From contig JAEWEG010000049.1 in assembly GCA_023389575.1 (NCBI GenBank), forward strand, positions 24,792-88,791: a DNA stretch of 64,000 nucleotides, in the 5' to 3' direction. The position numbers were made by a program, and so were the translations under genes. This document shows, one piece after another, positions 25,692-35,312 of the stretch. Each line of letters starts with the position of its first letter. Within the stretch, counting starts at the first letter, position 1. The notes beneath the pieces were generated by a model. That model saw only the letters and a program-made list of their open reading frames with translations. It was not told where the DNA came from and made no database searches. Source of the stretch: Chloroflexota bacterium (lineage in GTDB: Bacteria; Chloroflexota; Chloroflexia; Thermomicrobiales; UBA6265).

Positions 25692-28600
25692 TTAGTCAGC
25701 CGCGCCCTCGGCGGATTCGGCGATCGCCTGCTGGAGTTCGACCACCGCCGTCGGGGTCACCTTCCAGAACCGGCTCACCGTCTCGTCCCAGTTCGCCAGC
25801 AATTTCGCCGCGTGCGTGCTGCCGGTGGCTTCGACATGCCGTTCGATCAGAGCGCGCAGGTCCTTCGCTTCGCCAGCCTCGATCCGGCTGGCCCGCACCG
25901 ACTCCCGGTTGTAGTTGCCGTCGAACACACCGGCGGAATCCAGGACCCAGGCGACGCCGTTCGTCATGCCCGCGCCGAAGTTGTTGCCGGTCGGACCGAG
26001 AATGACCGCCTGGCCGCCCGTCATGTACTCGCAGCCGTGGTCGCCCACGCCTTCAACAACGGCGGTCGCGCCACTATTGCGAACCGCGAACCGCTCACCG
26101 ACCGTGCCGGCGATGAACACGGTGCCGCCGGTCGCCCCGTACAGGATGGTGTTGCCGGCGATGGTCTGCGGGTTGGTGAACGGCGCGTCGCGGTCGGGGA
26201 AGATCGCGATTTCGCCACCGTTCATGCCCTTGCCAACGTAGTCGTTGGCCTCGCCTTCAAGCTTCAGCGTGAGGCCCGCCACGGTGAATGCGCCAAAGCT
26301 CTGGCCGGCGCTGCCGCGGAAGCGGAGGCTGACGCGATCGAGCGGCGTTGGACGGCTGTCCCGGAGCACGGTCATCGATCCCGCGATGCGGGCGCCCACG
26401 GTGCGGTGCTCAGTGCTGATCGCTGATTCGACCTCCACCGGCTTGCCAGCGGCGAGATCGCCCTCGATCCGGGCCAGGATGCGGGTGTCGAGCGTTTCCT
26501 CCGCGTTGTGATCGATGTCGATCGACTTGCGGCGGACATCGGCGGCGGCGGGCTCAGAAAGGAGCGCGCCGACATCGAGCATGCCCGCCCGGCCCGTGAT
26601 CGCCTTCGGCGCGAGCAGGTCGCTGCGGCCGATGAGTTCCTCGATCGAGCGCGCGCCCAGGGCCGCGAGATCCTCGCGAAGCGCGCCGACCATCTGCGTG
26701 AAGTAGCCGATGACATCCTCCGGCTTGCCGGTGAATTTGGCGCGAAGGTCCTCGCGCTGCGTGGCGATACCGGTCGGGCAGGTGTTGAGGTGACACTGCC
26801 GGGCCATGTCGCAGCCAATCGCCACCAGCACGGACGTGCCGAACCCGAATTCGTCGGCCCCGAGCATCGCCGCGACGATGATGTCTTCCGGAGTCTTGAG
26901 CCCGCCATCGGTGCGGAGCCGCACGCGAGAGCGAAGACCATTCATGACCAGGGTCTGCTGGGTCTCGGCCATGCCGAGTTCCCACGGCACGCCGGCATGC
27001 TTGATCGAGGCGAGCGGCGCGGCCCCCGTGCCTCCCGAGTGGCCGGCGATCAGGATGTAGTCCGCGCGGGCCTTCGCCACACCGGCGGCGACCGTGCCGA
27101 CACCGGCCTCGGCCACCAGCTTCACGCCAATCTTCGCCCGGGGATTGACCTGCCGGAGATCGTAGATGAGCTGGGCGAGGTCCTCAATGCTGTAGATGTC
27201 ATGGTGGGGCGGCGGTGAGATCAGCGGAAGACCGGGCACCGCGTGCCGCATGCGGGCGACGAAGTCGGTCACCTTGAAGCCAGGCAACTGGCCGCCCTCG
27301 CCGGGCTTGGCGCCCTGGGCGATCTTGATTTCCAGCTCCTCGGCTTTGGCGAGGTAGCGCGCCGTCACACCGAAACGACCGGACGCCACCTGCTTCACCT
27401 TGTTATGCCGCACGTCGCCATCGGGCGTGTCGTCGAACCAGTGCGGATCCTCTCCACCCTCGCCCGAGTTCGAGCGACCACCAAGCCTGTTCATCGCCAC
27501 GGCCAGCGTGGAGTGAGCTTCCGGGCTGAGCGAACCGAGCGACATCGCTGTCACCACGAAGCGCTTCACGATCGCTTCCAGTGGCTCGACCTCGTCGAGC
27601 GGCACGGCTGGACCGAGCGGCTTGAGTTCAAGCAGGTCGCGAATCGTCGTCACCGGTTGTTCGCGAATCATGCCCCGATAGGTCTTGTACGCCTCGGCGT
27701 CGTTGTTCTGGCTGGCGGCCTGGATCGCCTTCACCATCGTGGGGGCGTAGCCGTGGGTCTCGCCATCGCGCTTGAACTTGACCAGGCCATCGTCCGGCAG
27801 GCGGGCGGCCATCTCCTCGAAGGCGGCCACATGGCGTTTGCGCGCGTCGGCCTCGATCTCGGCCAGGCCGATGCCGCCGAGCCGCGAAGGCGTGCCGGTG
27901 AAGCAACGGTCCACCAGTTCCTGGCTGAGGCCGATCGCCTCGAAGATCTGCGCCCCGCGATATCCCATCGCGGTGGTGATCCCCATCTTGGAGATGACCT
28001 TCAGGAATCCGTATTCCATGGAGTAGATGTAGTTGGCGCGCAGTTCCGCCGGTCGCACCTGCTCGTAGCCGCGCTGCCCGGAAAGCTGGGCCGACGCCTC
28101 GAGCGCGAGGTACGGATGGACCGCCGACGCTCCGTATCCGATCAGCACGCCCAACTGGTGCACGTCCCACACCTCGCCGGTCTCGCAGATCAGGTCCGCG
28201 TTCGACCGCAAGCCGGCGCGAATCAGATGATGATGCACCGCTCCGACCACCAGCGACATCGGCACCACCGCGTGGTCGGCGTCGAGCGCCTTGTCGGTCA
28301 GGATGATGATGCCCGCGCCACCGCGAACGGCGGAGTCGACCTCGTTGACGATGCGGTTGAGCGCGGCATCCAGCGCGCCCTCCGGCTCCGCCAGCGAGAA
28401 CAGCGTTTCGACTTCCGCGACCTTGAGGTCGGTGACCTGGCGAATCGCCTGGAGGGTCCCCGCCTGGAGGATCACGCTGTCGAGGTGAACGAGCCTGGCG
28501 GCCTCGGGCGTCTCGGCCAGCAGGTTATGGCGCGGCCCAACGAACGAATCCAGCGCGAACACCTTGCGCTCACGCAGCGAGTCGATCGGAGGGTTCGTGA

Positions 28601-30239
28601 CCTGGGCGAACCGCTGGCGGAAGTAGGCGGTCAGCGGCCGGGTGATCTCGGAGAGAACCGCCAGCGGCGCGTCGTCACCCATCGACCACGTCGGTTCCTT
28701 CCGTTCGCCCGCCATCGGCGTGATGATCAGGCGAAGGTCTTCGGCCGTGTATCCGAACGCCCGCTGCCTGGCCACCACGGCTGGGTCGGTCTTGGTCATC
28801 TGATTGCGCGTCTTGGCATCGGCGTCAACCGGCACCGGCAGCGGTTCGTCGGCCTCGGCGATGTCGTCGAGCACGATCCGGTTCGCTTCCAGCCATTCGG
28901 CGTACGGCGCGCGGTTGGCGATTTCCGACTTGATTTCCTGGTTGCGCAGCACCACGCCGCGCGAGGTATCGACCAGCACCATCTGGCCGGGGCCAAGCCG
29001 GCCCTTCTCCACGATGGTCGATGGGTCGATCACCACGGTTCCGGCCTCGGAACCGGCGACGAACAGCCCGTCGGACGTAATTGCGTAGCGAACCGGGCGA
29101 AGGCCGTTGCGGTCGAGCGTGGCGCCAGCCACGACGCCATCGCTGAAGCCCAGCGCCGCGGGGCCGTCCCACTGTTCGATCAGGCCCGCATGGTAGTTGT
29201 AGAACGCGCGGCGGGCGGGGTCCATTTCCGGCAGCTTTTCCCATGGCTCCGGCACGCACATCATCAGCGCGTGGGCGAACGACCGTCCGCTGTGCCGGAT
29301 CAGTTCGATGGCGTTGTCGAGGCTGAGCGAGTCGCTGCCATGCATCGAAACGACCGGCTGGAGTTCCTCGGCCGGCGTGCCATCGGCAAGCTGGAGCACC
29401 GGCGTCCGGGCCTGCATCCAGCGGCGATTTCCCTCGATGGTGTTGATCTCGCCGTTGTGGGCGATCTGGCGGAACGGCTGCGCCAGTCCCCACGTCGGGA
29501 AGGTGTTCGTGCTGTAGCGCTGGTGGAACAGGGCAATGGCGCTGGTCGCCTCTGGCCGCTGGAGGTCGGGGTAGAACCCCGCCAGGTCTTCCGGCAGGAA
29601 GAACCCCTTGTAGACGATGGTCCGCGCCGAACACGACGCCAGGTGCATGTCCGCCTCGGTCAGCCCGTTCGCGGCCGCCTCGCGCTCGATGGCGCGGCGG
29701 GCGAGCATCAGCTTTCGCTCGAAGGTGTCCAGGTCGATGGCGGGATCGCGGCGAACGAAGACCTGGGCGATCGCCGGAAGCGTCGCCTTCGCGGTTTCGC
29801 CCAGCACATCCGGCTGGATCGGCGTATCGCGCCAGAGCAGGACCTCGAAGCCACGCTCGGCGAAGACCCGGTCAACAACCTCGCGGGCGAGTCGCTGGCG
29901 TTCGGCGTCCAGTGGGAGGAAGGCCATCGCCACGCCGTAGTCACCGGCGGAAAGGCCGGGCGCGCCGGCCTCGTCCAGTTCCGGCGCGAACAGCTCGTGC
30001 GGAATCTGGATCAGCAGGCCGGCGCCGTCGCCGGTCCGGGCATCGGCGCCGACCCCGCCCCGGTGGGTGAGGTTCACCAGGCCAGCCAGGGCGCGCTCCA
30101 CGATTTGCCGGGACGCCCTGCCCTGGATGTCGACCACCAGGCCCACGCCGCAGGAATCGTGCTCGTAGGCGGGGGAGTAAAGCGGTGCGTTCGAGGTTCG
30201 GCTCTGGAGCGAGGTCATGGTCGTTGGCTGGTGTGCCAT
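25692..30239 (-). CDS. gltB: Glutamate synthase large subunit
   Basis: A 1515-residue enzyme that converts glutamine and 2-oxoglutarate to two glutamates. The nucleophilic Cys of the glutaminase domain is residue 30 (YEHDSCGVGLV), so a propeptide of about 29 residues must be removed. The central and FMN-binding domains follow (HHDIYSIEDLAQLIYDLRQV; GHSGGTGAAPLASIKHAG). The 3Fe-4S cysteines are in GCDMARQCHLNTCPTGIATQ. The C-terminal GXGXG beta-helix domain (EGVGDHGCEYMTGGQAVILG) closes the protein. The start at 30239 follows AAGGGAAGGAACGCC. No small-subunit gene is adjacent, so reductant may be ferredoxin or a distant GltD. It diverges from the glutamine synthetase gene. Confidence 0.96.
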   Translation of the reverse strand: MAHQPTTMTSLQSRTSNAPLYSPAYEHDSCGVGLVVDIQGRASRQIVERALAGLVNLTHRGGVGADARTGDGAGLLIQIPHELFAPELDEAGAPGLSAGDYGVAMAFLPLDAERQRLAREVVDRVFAERGFEVLLWRDTPIQPDVLGETAKATLPAIAQVFVRRDPAIDLDTFERKLMLARRAIEREAAANGLTEADMHLASCSARTIVYKGFFLPEDLAGFYPDLQRPEATSAIALFHQRYSTNTFPTWGLAQPFRQIAHNGEINTIEGNRRWMQARTPVLQLADGTPAEELQPVVSMHGSDSLSLDNAIELIRHSGRSFAHALMMCVPEPWEKLPEMDPARRAFYNYHAGLIEQWDGPAALGFSDGVVAGATLDRNGLRPVRYAITSDGLFVAGSEAGTVVIDPSTIVEKGRLGPGQMVLVDTSRGVVLRNQEIKSEIANRAPYAEWLEANRIVLDDIAEADEPLPVPVDADAKTRNQMTKTDPAVVARQRAFGYTAEDLRLIITPMAGERKEPTWSMGDDAPLAVLSEITRPLTAYFRQRFAQVTNPPIDSLRERKVFALDSFVGPRHNLLAETPEAARLVHLDSVILQAGTLQAIRQVTDLKVAEVETLFSLAEPEGALDAALNRIVNEVDSAVRGGAGIIILTDKALDADHAVVPMSLVVGAVHHHLIRAGLRSNADLICETGEVWDVHQLGVLIGYGASAVHPYLALEASAQLSGQRGYEQVRPAELRANYIYSMEYGFLKVISKMGITTAMGYRGAQIFEAIGLSQELVDRCFTGTPSRLGGIGLAEIEADARKRHVAAFEEMAARLPDDGLVKFKRDGETHGYAPTMVKAIQAASQNNDAEAYKTYRGMIREQPVTTIRDLLELKPLGPAVPLDEVEPLEAIVKRFVVTAMSLGSLSPEAHSTLAVAMNRLGGRSNSGEGGEDPHWFDDTPDGDVRHNKVKQVASGRFGVTARYLAKAEELEIKIAQGAKPGEGGQLPGFKVTDFVARMRHAVPGLPLISPPPHHDIYSIEDLAQLIYDLRQVNPRAKIGVKLVAEAGVGTVAAGVAKARADYILIAGHSGGTGAAPLASIKHAGVPWELGMAETQQTLVMNGLRSRVRLRTDGGLKTPEDIIVAAMLGADEFGFGTSVLVAIGCDMARQCHLNTCPTGIATQREDLRAKFTGKPEDVIGYFTQMVGALREDLAALGARSIEELIGRSDLLAPKAITGRAGMLDVGALLSEPAAADVRRKSIDIDHNAEETLDTRILARIEGDLAAGKPVEVESAISTEHRTVGARIAGSMTVLRDSRPTPLDRVSLRFRGSAGQSFGAFTVAGLTLKLEGEANDYVGKGMNGGEIAIFPDRDAPFTNPQTIAGNTILYGATGGTVFIAGTVGERFAVRNSGATAVVEGVGDHGCEYMTGGQAVILGPTGNNFGAGMTNGVAWVLDSAGVFDGNYNRESVRASRIEAGEAKDLRALIERHVEATGSTHAAKLLANWDETVSRFWKVTPTAVVELQQAIAESAEGAAD

Positions 30240-30805
30240 CGGCGTTCCTTCCCTTGATCGGGTCGTTGCGATCGTGTTCGCGCGGGCTTCCGTGTTCGAT
30301 GTCGATGTCATGGAATGGCCGGTTAGTGCCAGCGGCCAATTGTGAAGTTCCGCACAAATCCGGAACCGGTGTTTCAGTGCGGTGGGGCAGTGGCATTCGA
30401 AGCCAGGTGCCCCGACGGACATGAAGAATCCACTCCATCGTGGGGACTTCCAGTGTATTGGTCGCGCAAGGGCCACCACAGGTACAGAGCGCCAAGAATC
30501 CAGTCGCCAGGTTTTGGATGTTGTGCCCAAACGACAATTCCAATTGCACAACGGAAATCCGGACGAGCATTGACGAGAAACCCCGAAATTTCGGGCGAAC
30601 TCGAAATCTCGATCGCGCGAAAACGCCCCGGAATCGCCAGATTCATGGTTCAATATGCACAAATCCGGACCGAATGGCTGATGCCGACCGCGTGGTCATT
30701 CCCGAAAATCGTTTGGATTCTTCGCACATATTGTTCACAATGTCACAAGCGAAATCGTCGTTTCGCCTCCAGTACACACACGTGGGGCGATCAAGGAGCA
30801 CATGA
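30240..30805. other. 566-base divergent promoter region between gltB and glutamine synthetase
   Basis: This region is much richer in A+T than the genes and should carry both promoters. It holds a 14-base perfect palindrome at 30582-30595, a related half-site (CCCGAAA) near 30705, and a direct repeat of TCACAA spaced eight bases apart (30735-30748) just upstream of the glutamine synthetase gene. No convincing open frame or RNA gene is seen. Confidence 0.5.
30582..30595. promoter_or_regulatory. Perfect palindrome CCCGAAATTTCGGG
   Basis: A 14-base perfect dyad lies midway in the divergent gltB/glutamine synthetase region, with a CCCGAAA half-site about 110 bases further along. It is a plausible binding site for a dimeric nitrogen regulator acting on both genes; which protein binds is unknown. 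Confidence 0.4.
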
Positions 30806-32176
30806 ATGGGCGGATTCACCGACGCGTTGCCAACTGTTCCAGACCCGAACATGATCGAGGAGGTCATCGGTCGGCTACGCGAGGAACAGGTCGTGGTTGT
30901 CGACCTTCAGTTCAGCGATATCACCGGCGGCATCAAGGCATTGACCATTCCGGCGAACCTGCTGGAACGCACCTTCACCCAGGGGTACCGCTTCGACGGC
31001 GCCTCGATGGCGGGCGGAATGCGGCAGGTCGAACTCGACTTGTACCTCGCGCCCGACCCGGAAACGGCCACCATCATTCCCAGGCGCGAGGGTGAACCCC
31101 GCCGCGCCCAATTCTTCTGCTGGGTCGTCCGCCGCGACGGCCAGGCTTTCGCGGGCGATCCCCGCTCGACGCTCCAGGCCCAGTTGAAGCGAGCCGCCGC
31201 GGCCGGTTTCGACTACCAGGTCGGGGTGGAGATGGAGTTCTACCTTTTGGCCCAGGACAGAACCGGCGGTCCACCGGTCCTGCCGGCCATGGACGGCGCG
31301 GGCTACTTCGATGTCGGTGAAGACGTACTCTCCGGCACCCGCGACGAAATCATCGCGACGCTCCAGGCGATGAAGGTGGAATCGGGCGGCGCCCACCACG
31401 AAACCGGACCCGGCCAGCAGGAACTCGACCTGCTCCACGCCGGCGGCGTCCGGGTGGCCGACCAGATCATCACCACGCGGCAGGTCATTCGCTCGGTCGC
31501 CCAGCAACGCGGCCTGCGGGCCACGTTCATGGCCAAGCCCTTCCCCGACGCCCCGGGTTCCGGCATGCACCTCTTCCAGCGGCTGATGTCCTACCCGGAT
31601 GGCGTCGACCTGTTGAGCGACCCAGCCTCGGGCGATGGAATCTCGCAAACGGCTCGCCACTTCATAGGAGGCCAGCTCGCCCACGCCGAGGGCATGAGCG
31701 CCGTGCTCTGCAACACCGTGAATTCATACAAGCGCCTGGCCGACGGCCACCGGGCGCCACGCCACGCCACCTGGGCCCGGGTCAGCCAGGCATCGCTCAT
31801 TCGCGTGCCGGGCTTCACGCCGGGAACCTCGGCCGACATCGAACTCCGCAGCCCGGACGCCATGACCAACCCCTATCTCGCGATGGCGGTGACCCTGGGT
31901 TCGGCCCTCGACGGCATTCGCCGCAACGAGGATCCAAGCGCTCCCCTGGACGAAAACCTGGTGGCCTACGACGACGACGAACTGAACCGGCTGGGAGTCA
32001 CCCGCCTGCCGATTTCGCTGGGCGAGGCGCTGGACTCCATGGCCGCCGACGATGTGATTCGCGACTCGCTGGGGAACTACATCTTCGACCAGTTGCTCAC
32101 GGTCAAACGCGCCGAGTGGATCGACTACCGTCGCCACGTAAGCCCATGGGAGCACATGCGTTATGGCGACCTCTGA
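30806..32176 (+). CDS. Glutamine synthetase family protein (type I fold)
   Basis: A 456-residue GS-fold protein. N-terminal beta-grasp: VVVVDLQFSDITGGIKALTI, then RFDGASMAG. Catalytic domain: VEMEFYLL (metal Glu pair), HHETGPGQQELDLLHA, FMAKPFPDAPGSGMHLFQRL, NSYKRL and RVSQASLIRVPGF (substrate Arg). ELRSPDAMTNPYLAMAV is also conserved. The adenylylation Tyr region of enterobacterial GlnA is not evident. Several positions (GSGMHLF instead of GSGMHxH) are off-consensus, so a gamma-glutamyl-polyamine or related ligase remains possible. The ATG at 30806 follows AAGGAGCACATGA. It overlaps the PucR gene by 14 bases and diverges from gltB, which favours nitrogen assimilation. Confidence 0.9.
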   Translation: MGGFTDALPTVPDPNMIEEVIGRLREEQVVVVDLQFSDITGGIKALTIPANLLERTFTQGYRFDGASMAGGMRQVELDLYLAPDPETATIIPRREGEPRRAQFFCWVVRRDGQAFAGDPRSTLQAQLKRAAAAGFDYQVGVEMEFYLLAQDRTGGPPVLPAMDGAGYFDVGEDVLSGTRDEIIATLQAMKVESGGAHHETGPGQQELDLLHAGGVRVADQIITTRQVIRSVAQQRGLRATFMAKPFPDAPGSGMHLFQRLMSYPDGVDLLSDPASGDGISQTARHFIGGQLAHAEGMSAVLCNTVNSYKRLADGHRAPRHATWARVSQASLIRVPGFTPGTSADIELRSPDAMTNPYLAMAVTLGSALDGIRRNEDPSAPLDENLVAYDDDELNRLGVTRLPISLGEALDSMAADDVIRDSLGNYIFDQLLTVKRAEWIDYRRHVSPWEHMRYGDL

Positions 32177-33890
32177 TCTCGAACGCCGCCCTTCGACGTA
32201 TTCGCCGCAGGGACAGAATGGGACCTCCGAACGCTCCCTGGCGATGATCTCCGTGCTCGATGTCCTCCGCCAGGCGCTGCCCGACGGCGCGGTGGTGGTG
32301 GCCGGCAACGATGGGCTCCACCGCGAGGTGACCTGGGCATCGCGACTGCGTCCCGCCCCGCCCGCCTTCGCCCATCTCTCGGGCGGCGAACTGGTGCTGC
32401 TGCCGCCCAACGTGCTGGAAATGCTCGACGACCAGTTATCGCTGGAAGCCGCCATCCGCCAACTTGCCAGCTTCGGGATCGCCGCGATCGCCCTCACCGG
32501 CGAGCCATCGGCCGCAGCGCGGGCCGCCGCCGATGAAACCAGCATGCCCTTGATCGTGCTTCCCTCCAGCGCCGAGTTCGGAGTGCTGGAGCGAAACACC
32601 TCCCGCTACATCTCCGAGCGCCGCCGCGAAATCCTGCGGCGAGGCCAGGAGGCCGGTCGCCAGTTGATGGAACTCGCCATCGCCGGGGAGCCGCTCTCCG
32701 AACTGGCCGCCGAACTCAGCGAACTCTCCGGCCGGGCGGTTGCCTTCGAAGGCCGCGATGGTCGCCTGCTTGCCTTCCAGCCATCCTCCAGTGGCCTGGA
32801 CGCGCTGGCGATCGAGGGGCTCCTGACCGAAACCCGCGGCCCCGCCTTCAACTGGCTGCGGATGGTCGCCGCCTCCAGTTCCGCCGAACCGCCGTACGCA
32901 ACCTACGCCTCCCGCACCGGGTGGTCGCGGGTCGTCTCACCCGTCAGCAGCCGGGATGGCCTGTTGGGCAGCGTCTCGGTCTTCGCGCCGGAAGGCAAGG
33001 ACCAGGTCGAGGATGGCGTGTACGCTTCGCGCGGGGCGGCCGCCTGCGCGGTGACGATGACCCGGGAACAGGCCGCCGCTGGCGCCCGCCGCGAGATCGA
33101 ACTGAACGTGCTCGATGAAATCCTCGATGGCGCGCTGCGCAGCGAGGTATCGCTCCTGCAGCAGATCCGCCGGCTCGGGCACGATCTCGATCGCACGCAT
33201 TGCACGATCATCGCCCGCGTGGATGCCGCCCAGGGCAGTCCCGCCCGTGCCCGCGATGGCCGGTGGTCCGCCCTGGAGGAAGGGCTCAACCGGGCGGCCC
33301 GCGCCCTCGACGCCCGCATCCTCTGGCGGGTGCGCAATACCAGCGCGGAAATCGTCTGGCCGGTGAACGACGACGCCGAACTCGAGAACGTGGTTCGGGA
33401 ATTGCGCGATGGTTTGAACGCCTCGCTGGCCATCAGCGGCTCGTCCGAAGTCGTGTCGATGGGTGTTGGCCGCATTCGCGGCGGGCTGGAAGGCATCCGC
33501 CAGTCGCACCAGGATGCCCGCCAGGCGTTGATGATCGGTCGTCGTCTCAACGGTCCGGGCCACGTGACGCAGTTCGAGAAGCTGGGTGTGTACCGCCTGA
33601 TCTACGCCGCCGAGCAGTTGCCAGAGCTACGGACCTTCCAGGAAGAAGCGCTCGGGGCTCTCACCGCCTACGACCAGGCTCACGGCGCCGAGCTGATTCG
33701 CACCCTGGAGGCGTTCTTCGCCGCCAATTGCAGTCCCAAGGAAGCCGCGAGCCTGCTCCACGTCCACCGCAACACCGTGCTCTACCGCCTGGAGCGAATC
33801 GCGGAAATCACCGGGCTGGATCTCAACTCCTCGGATGTCCGGCTGCGGCTGCATCTCGCGCTGCACGTGCGCATGGCGCTGTCGGCATAA
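32163..33890 (+). CDS. PucR family transcriptional regulator
   Basis: A 575-residue protein. The N-terminal PucR-like sensor domain (about residues 30-150, LDVLRQALPDGAVVVAG) is followed by a GGDEF-related CdaR middle region (about 320-440). The C-terminal helix-turn-helix is FFAANCSPKEAASLLHVHRN, then TVLYRLERIAEITGLDL. PucR/CdaR regulators respond to nitrogen or sugar-acid metabolites. The start lies inside the 3' end of the glutamine synthetase gene, so the two are translationally coupled; autoregulation with nitrogen genes is an inference. Confidence 0.9.
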   Translation: MATSDLERRPSTYSPQGQNGTSERSLAMISVLDVLRQALPDGAVVVAGNDGLHREVTWASRLRPAPPAFAHLSGGELVLLPPNVLEMLDDQLSLEAAIRQLASFGIAAIALTGEPSAAARAAADETSMPLIVLPSSAEFGVLERNTSRYISERRREILRRGQEAGRQLMELAIAGEPLSELAAELSELSGRAVAFEGRDGRLLAFQPSSSGLDALAIEGLLTETRGPAFNWLRMVAASSSAEPPYATYASRTGWSRVVSPVSSRDGLLGSVSVFAPEGKDQVEDGVYASRGAAACAVTMTREQAAAGARREIELNVLDEILDGALRSEVSLLQQIRRLGHDLDRTHCTIIARVDAAQGSPARARDGRWSALEEGLNRAARALDARILWRVRNTSAEIVWPVNDDAELENVVRELRDGLNASLAISGSSEVVSMGVGRIRGGLEGIRQSHQDARQALMIGRRLNGPGHVTQFEKLGVYRLIYAAEQLPELRTFQEEALGALTAYDQAHGAELIRTLEAFFAANCSPKEAASLLHVHRNTVLYRLERIAEITGLDLNSSDVRLRLHLALHVRMALSA

Positions 33891-33924
33891 GTGGGAACCG
33901 GGTATGGGCTTATGGCGGCATGTC

Positions 33925-33942
33925 TGATATGCTGCCATATCA
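33925..33942. promoter_or_regulatory. Operator-like palindrome upstream of the GntR/LacI regulator
   Basis: TGATATG-CTGC-CATATCA is a perfect seven-base inverted repeat with a four-base spacer. It is nested in a second, near-perfect dyad, TATGGCGGCAT/ATGCTGCCATA (33911-33921 and 33929-33939). It lies 32 bases before the regulator start, in the 83-base gap after the PucR gene, and is a good autoregulatory operator candidate. Confidence 0.6.
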
Positions 33943-33973
33943 ATGAGCCATACCGCCTAACCGGGATACCTAC

Positions 33974-35128
33974 ATGCCGCTGCTCTATGAACGCCTGCGG
34001 GCGTATCTTCTTGATGAGATCCGATCCGGACGACTTGGTCCCGGAGATCGAATTCCATCCGAGATGTCGCTGGCCGAACAGTTCAATGTCAGCCGTATTA
34101 CGTCGAAGAAGGCGCTCGAAACACTCGAGCGCGATGGCCTTATCGTGCGATTTCGCGGCAAGGGATCGTTCGTGGCCGATGGCGTGGTGGGCGTCATCAC
34201 CCCACCCGCGAAATCGAGCGGCGCCCCGGCCCAGCAACTCGTGGACCGCGCCTCGCTGGCCGGCCCGACCGTTGGGTATGTCACCTCACACTGGTCGGAT
34301 GTCTTCGGCACGCGGCTGCTACAGGCCATCGAGGAGCGCTGTGGCGAACTCGGCTTCAGCCTGGTCATCAAGCGCAGCTTCGGCCGCCGCGATATCGAGG
34401 ACACCGCGATTTCCACGCTGGTCAACCTGGGAGTCCGCGGCCTGATCGTTTTCCCGGTCCACGGCGAGTTCTACAACGATTCGCTGCTCCGAATCGTGCT
34501 GGATGGCTACCCTGTCGTGCTGGTCGACCGGTATATGAAGGGCATCGCGGTCAATTCCATCGGCACCGACAACTACACCGCTAGCAAGCAACTGACATCC
34601 GTCTTGCTCGACCGGGGCCACGAGCGCGTGGGGTTCGTCTCGCTGCCAACCGAGCGTACATCCAGCATCGAGGACCGGCGGCGCGGCTTCGGCGCCGCCC
34701 TGCGAGACGCGGGCCTGCGCTACGATCGGTCGAACCTGCTGATGACGCTTGAGAGCACCCTGATGGGCAAGATCGAGGAAGAGCAGATCGAGCAGGATCT
34801 CCAGCGCATCCGTGCCTATCTGGACGACAACCCGGACATCACCGGTTTCGTGGGCTGCGAATACACCATGGCGATCCTGCTGGAACAAGTGTTGCGCCAG
34901 CGTGGCCGCGCGGACCTGATCGACGAAATCGTCTGCTTCGACTCGCACGACTCACCGCTCGAACCCAGCCGGTTCACCCACGTGCTCCAGGACGAACGCC
35001 TGATCGGGCGCACCGCCGTGGACGTACTGACTGGCAACGCCAGCAGCCCCAGCCGCGCCCCCCGCATCGACATCCCCTACTCCATCGTCGCCAAGGGCCA
35101 TCTCAGCATGCACGACGCGAAACCCTGA
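33974..35128 (+). CDS. GntR-family regulator with LacI-type ligand-binding domain
   Basis: A 384-residue protein. The N-terminal GntR winged helix covers about residues 1-75 (IRSGRLGPGDRIPSEMSLAE, VSRITSKKALETLERDG, GKGSFVADG). The rest is a periplasmic-binding-protein-like sensor (TVGYVTSHWSDVFGTRLLQA; DRGHERVGFVSLP; FVGCEYTMAILLEQVL) as in AraR. Such proteins repress sugar genes until a sugar binds. The next gene downstream is not a sugar gene, so targets may be distant or limited to itself. Confidence 0.9.
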   Translation: MPLLYERLRAYLLDEIRSGRLGPGDRIPSEMSLAEQFNVSRITSKKALETLERDGLIVRFRGKGSFVADGVVGVITPPAKSSGAPAQQLVDRASLAGPTVGYVTSHWSDVFGTRLLQAIEERCGELGFSLVIKRSFGRRDIEDTAISTLVNLGVRGLIVFPVHGEFYNDSLLRIVLDGYPVVLVDRYMKGIAVNSIGTDNYTASKQLTSVLLDRGHERVGFVSLPTERTSSIEDRRRGFGAALRDAGLRYDRSNLLMTLESTLMGKIEEEQIEQDLQRIRAYLDDNPDITGFVGCEYTMAILLEQVLRQRGRADLIDEIVCFDSHDSPLEPSRFTHVLQDERLIGRTAVDVLTGNASSPSRAPRIDIPYSIVAKGHLSMHDAKP

Positions 35129-35188
35129 CACATAGCCTCGCGCCTGAAACGGCTTGAGATTCGTCTTGGCCCGATTCAACCGCACAGC

Positions 35189-35213
35189 GTAGTGACAGGC
35201 CTTGTGCCTGTCA
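35189..35213 (+). repeat. REP hairpin, copy 1
   Basis: GTAG (35189-35192) followed by the stem TGACAGGC/GCCTGTCA (35193-35200 and 35206-35213) around a CTTGT loop. GTAG at the foot of a small palindrome is the hallmark of REP sequences recognised by RAYT transposases. It lies 100 bases from the 3' end of a RAYT gene. Confidence 0.85.
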
Positions 35214-35262
35214 GCCGCGAACCACCCCTCGGTTCACGCACCACGCGAGACACACCGCCACA

Positions 35263-35288
35263 GTAGTGACAGGCCTCGTGCCTGTCAC
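35263..35288 (+). repeat. REP hairpin, copy 2
   Basis: Same orientation as copy 1, with GTAG at 35263-35266 and the same eight-base stem around a CTCGT loop, ending at 35287 plus one matching C. Both copies are followed within a few bases by GCGAACCA, so the repeated unit is longer than the hairpin. It sits 25 bases past the RAYT stop. Confidence 0.88.
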
Positions 35289-35312
35289 AAGCGAACCATC
35301 CAACGGCGATCG

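Noticed and set aside
27243..30257. A 1004-codon plus-strand open frame opposite gltB
   Set aside because: It is antisense to a fully conserved glutamate synthase, its translation is low-complexity and rich in Arg/Gly/His, and it has no ribosome site. High GC removes stop codons from the opposite frame.
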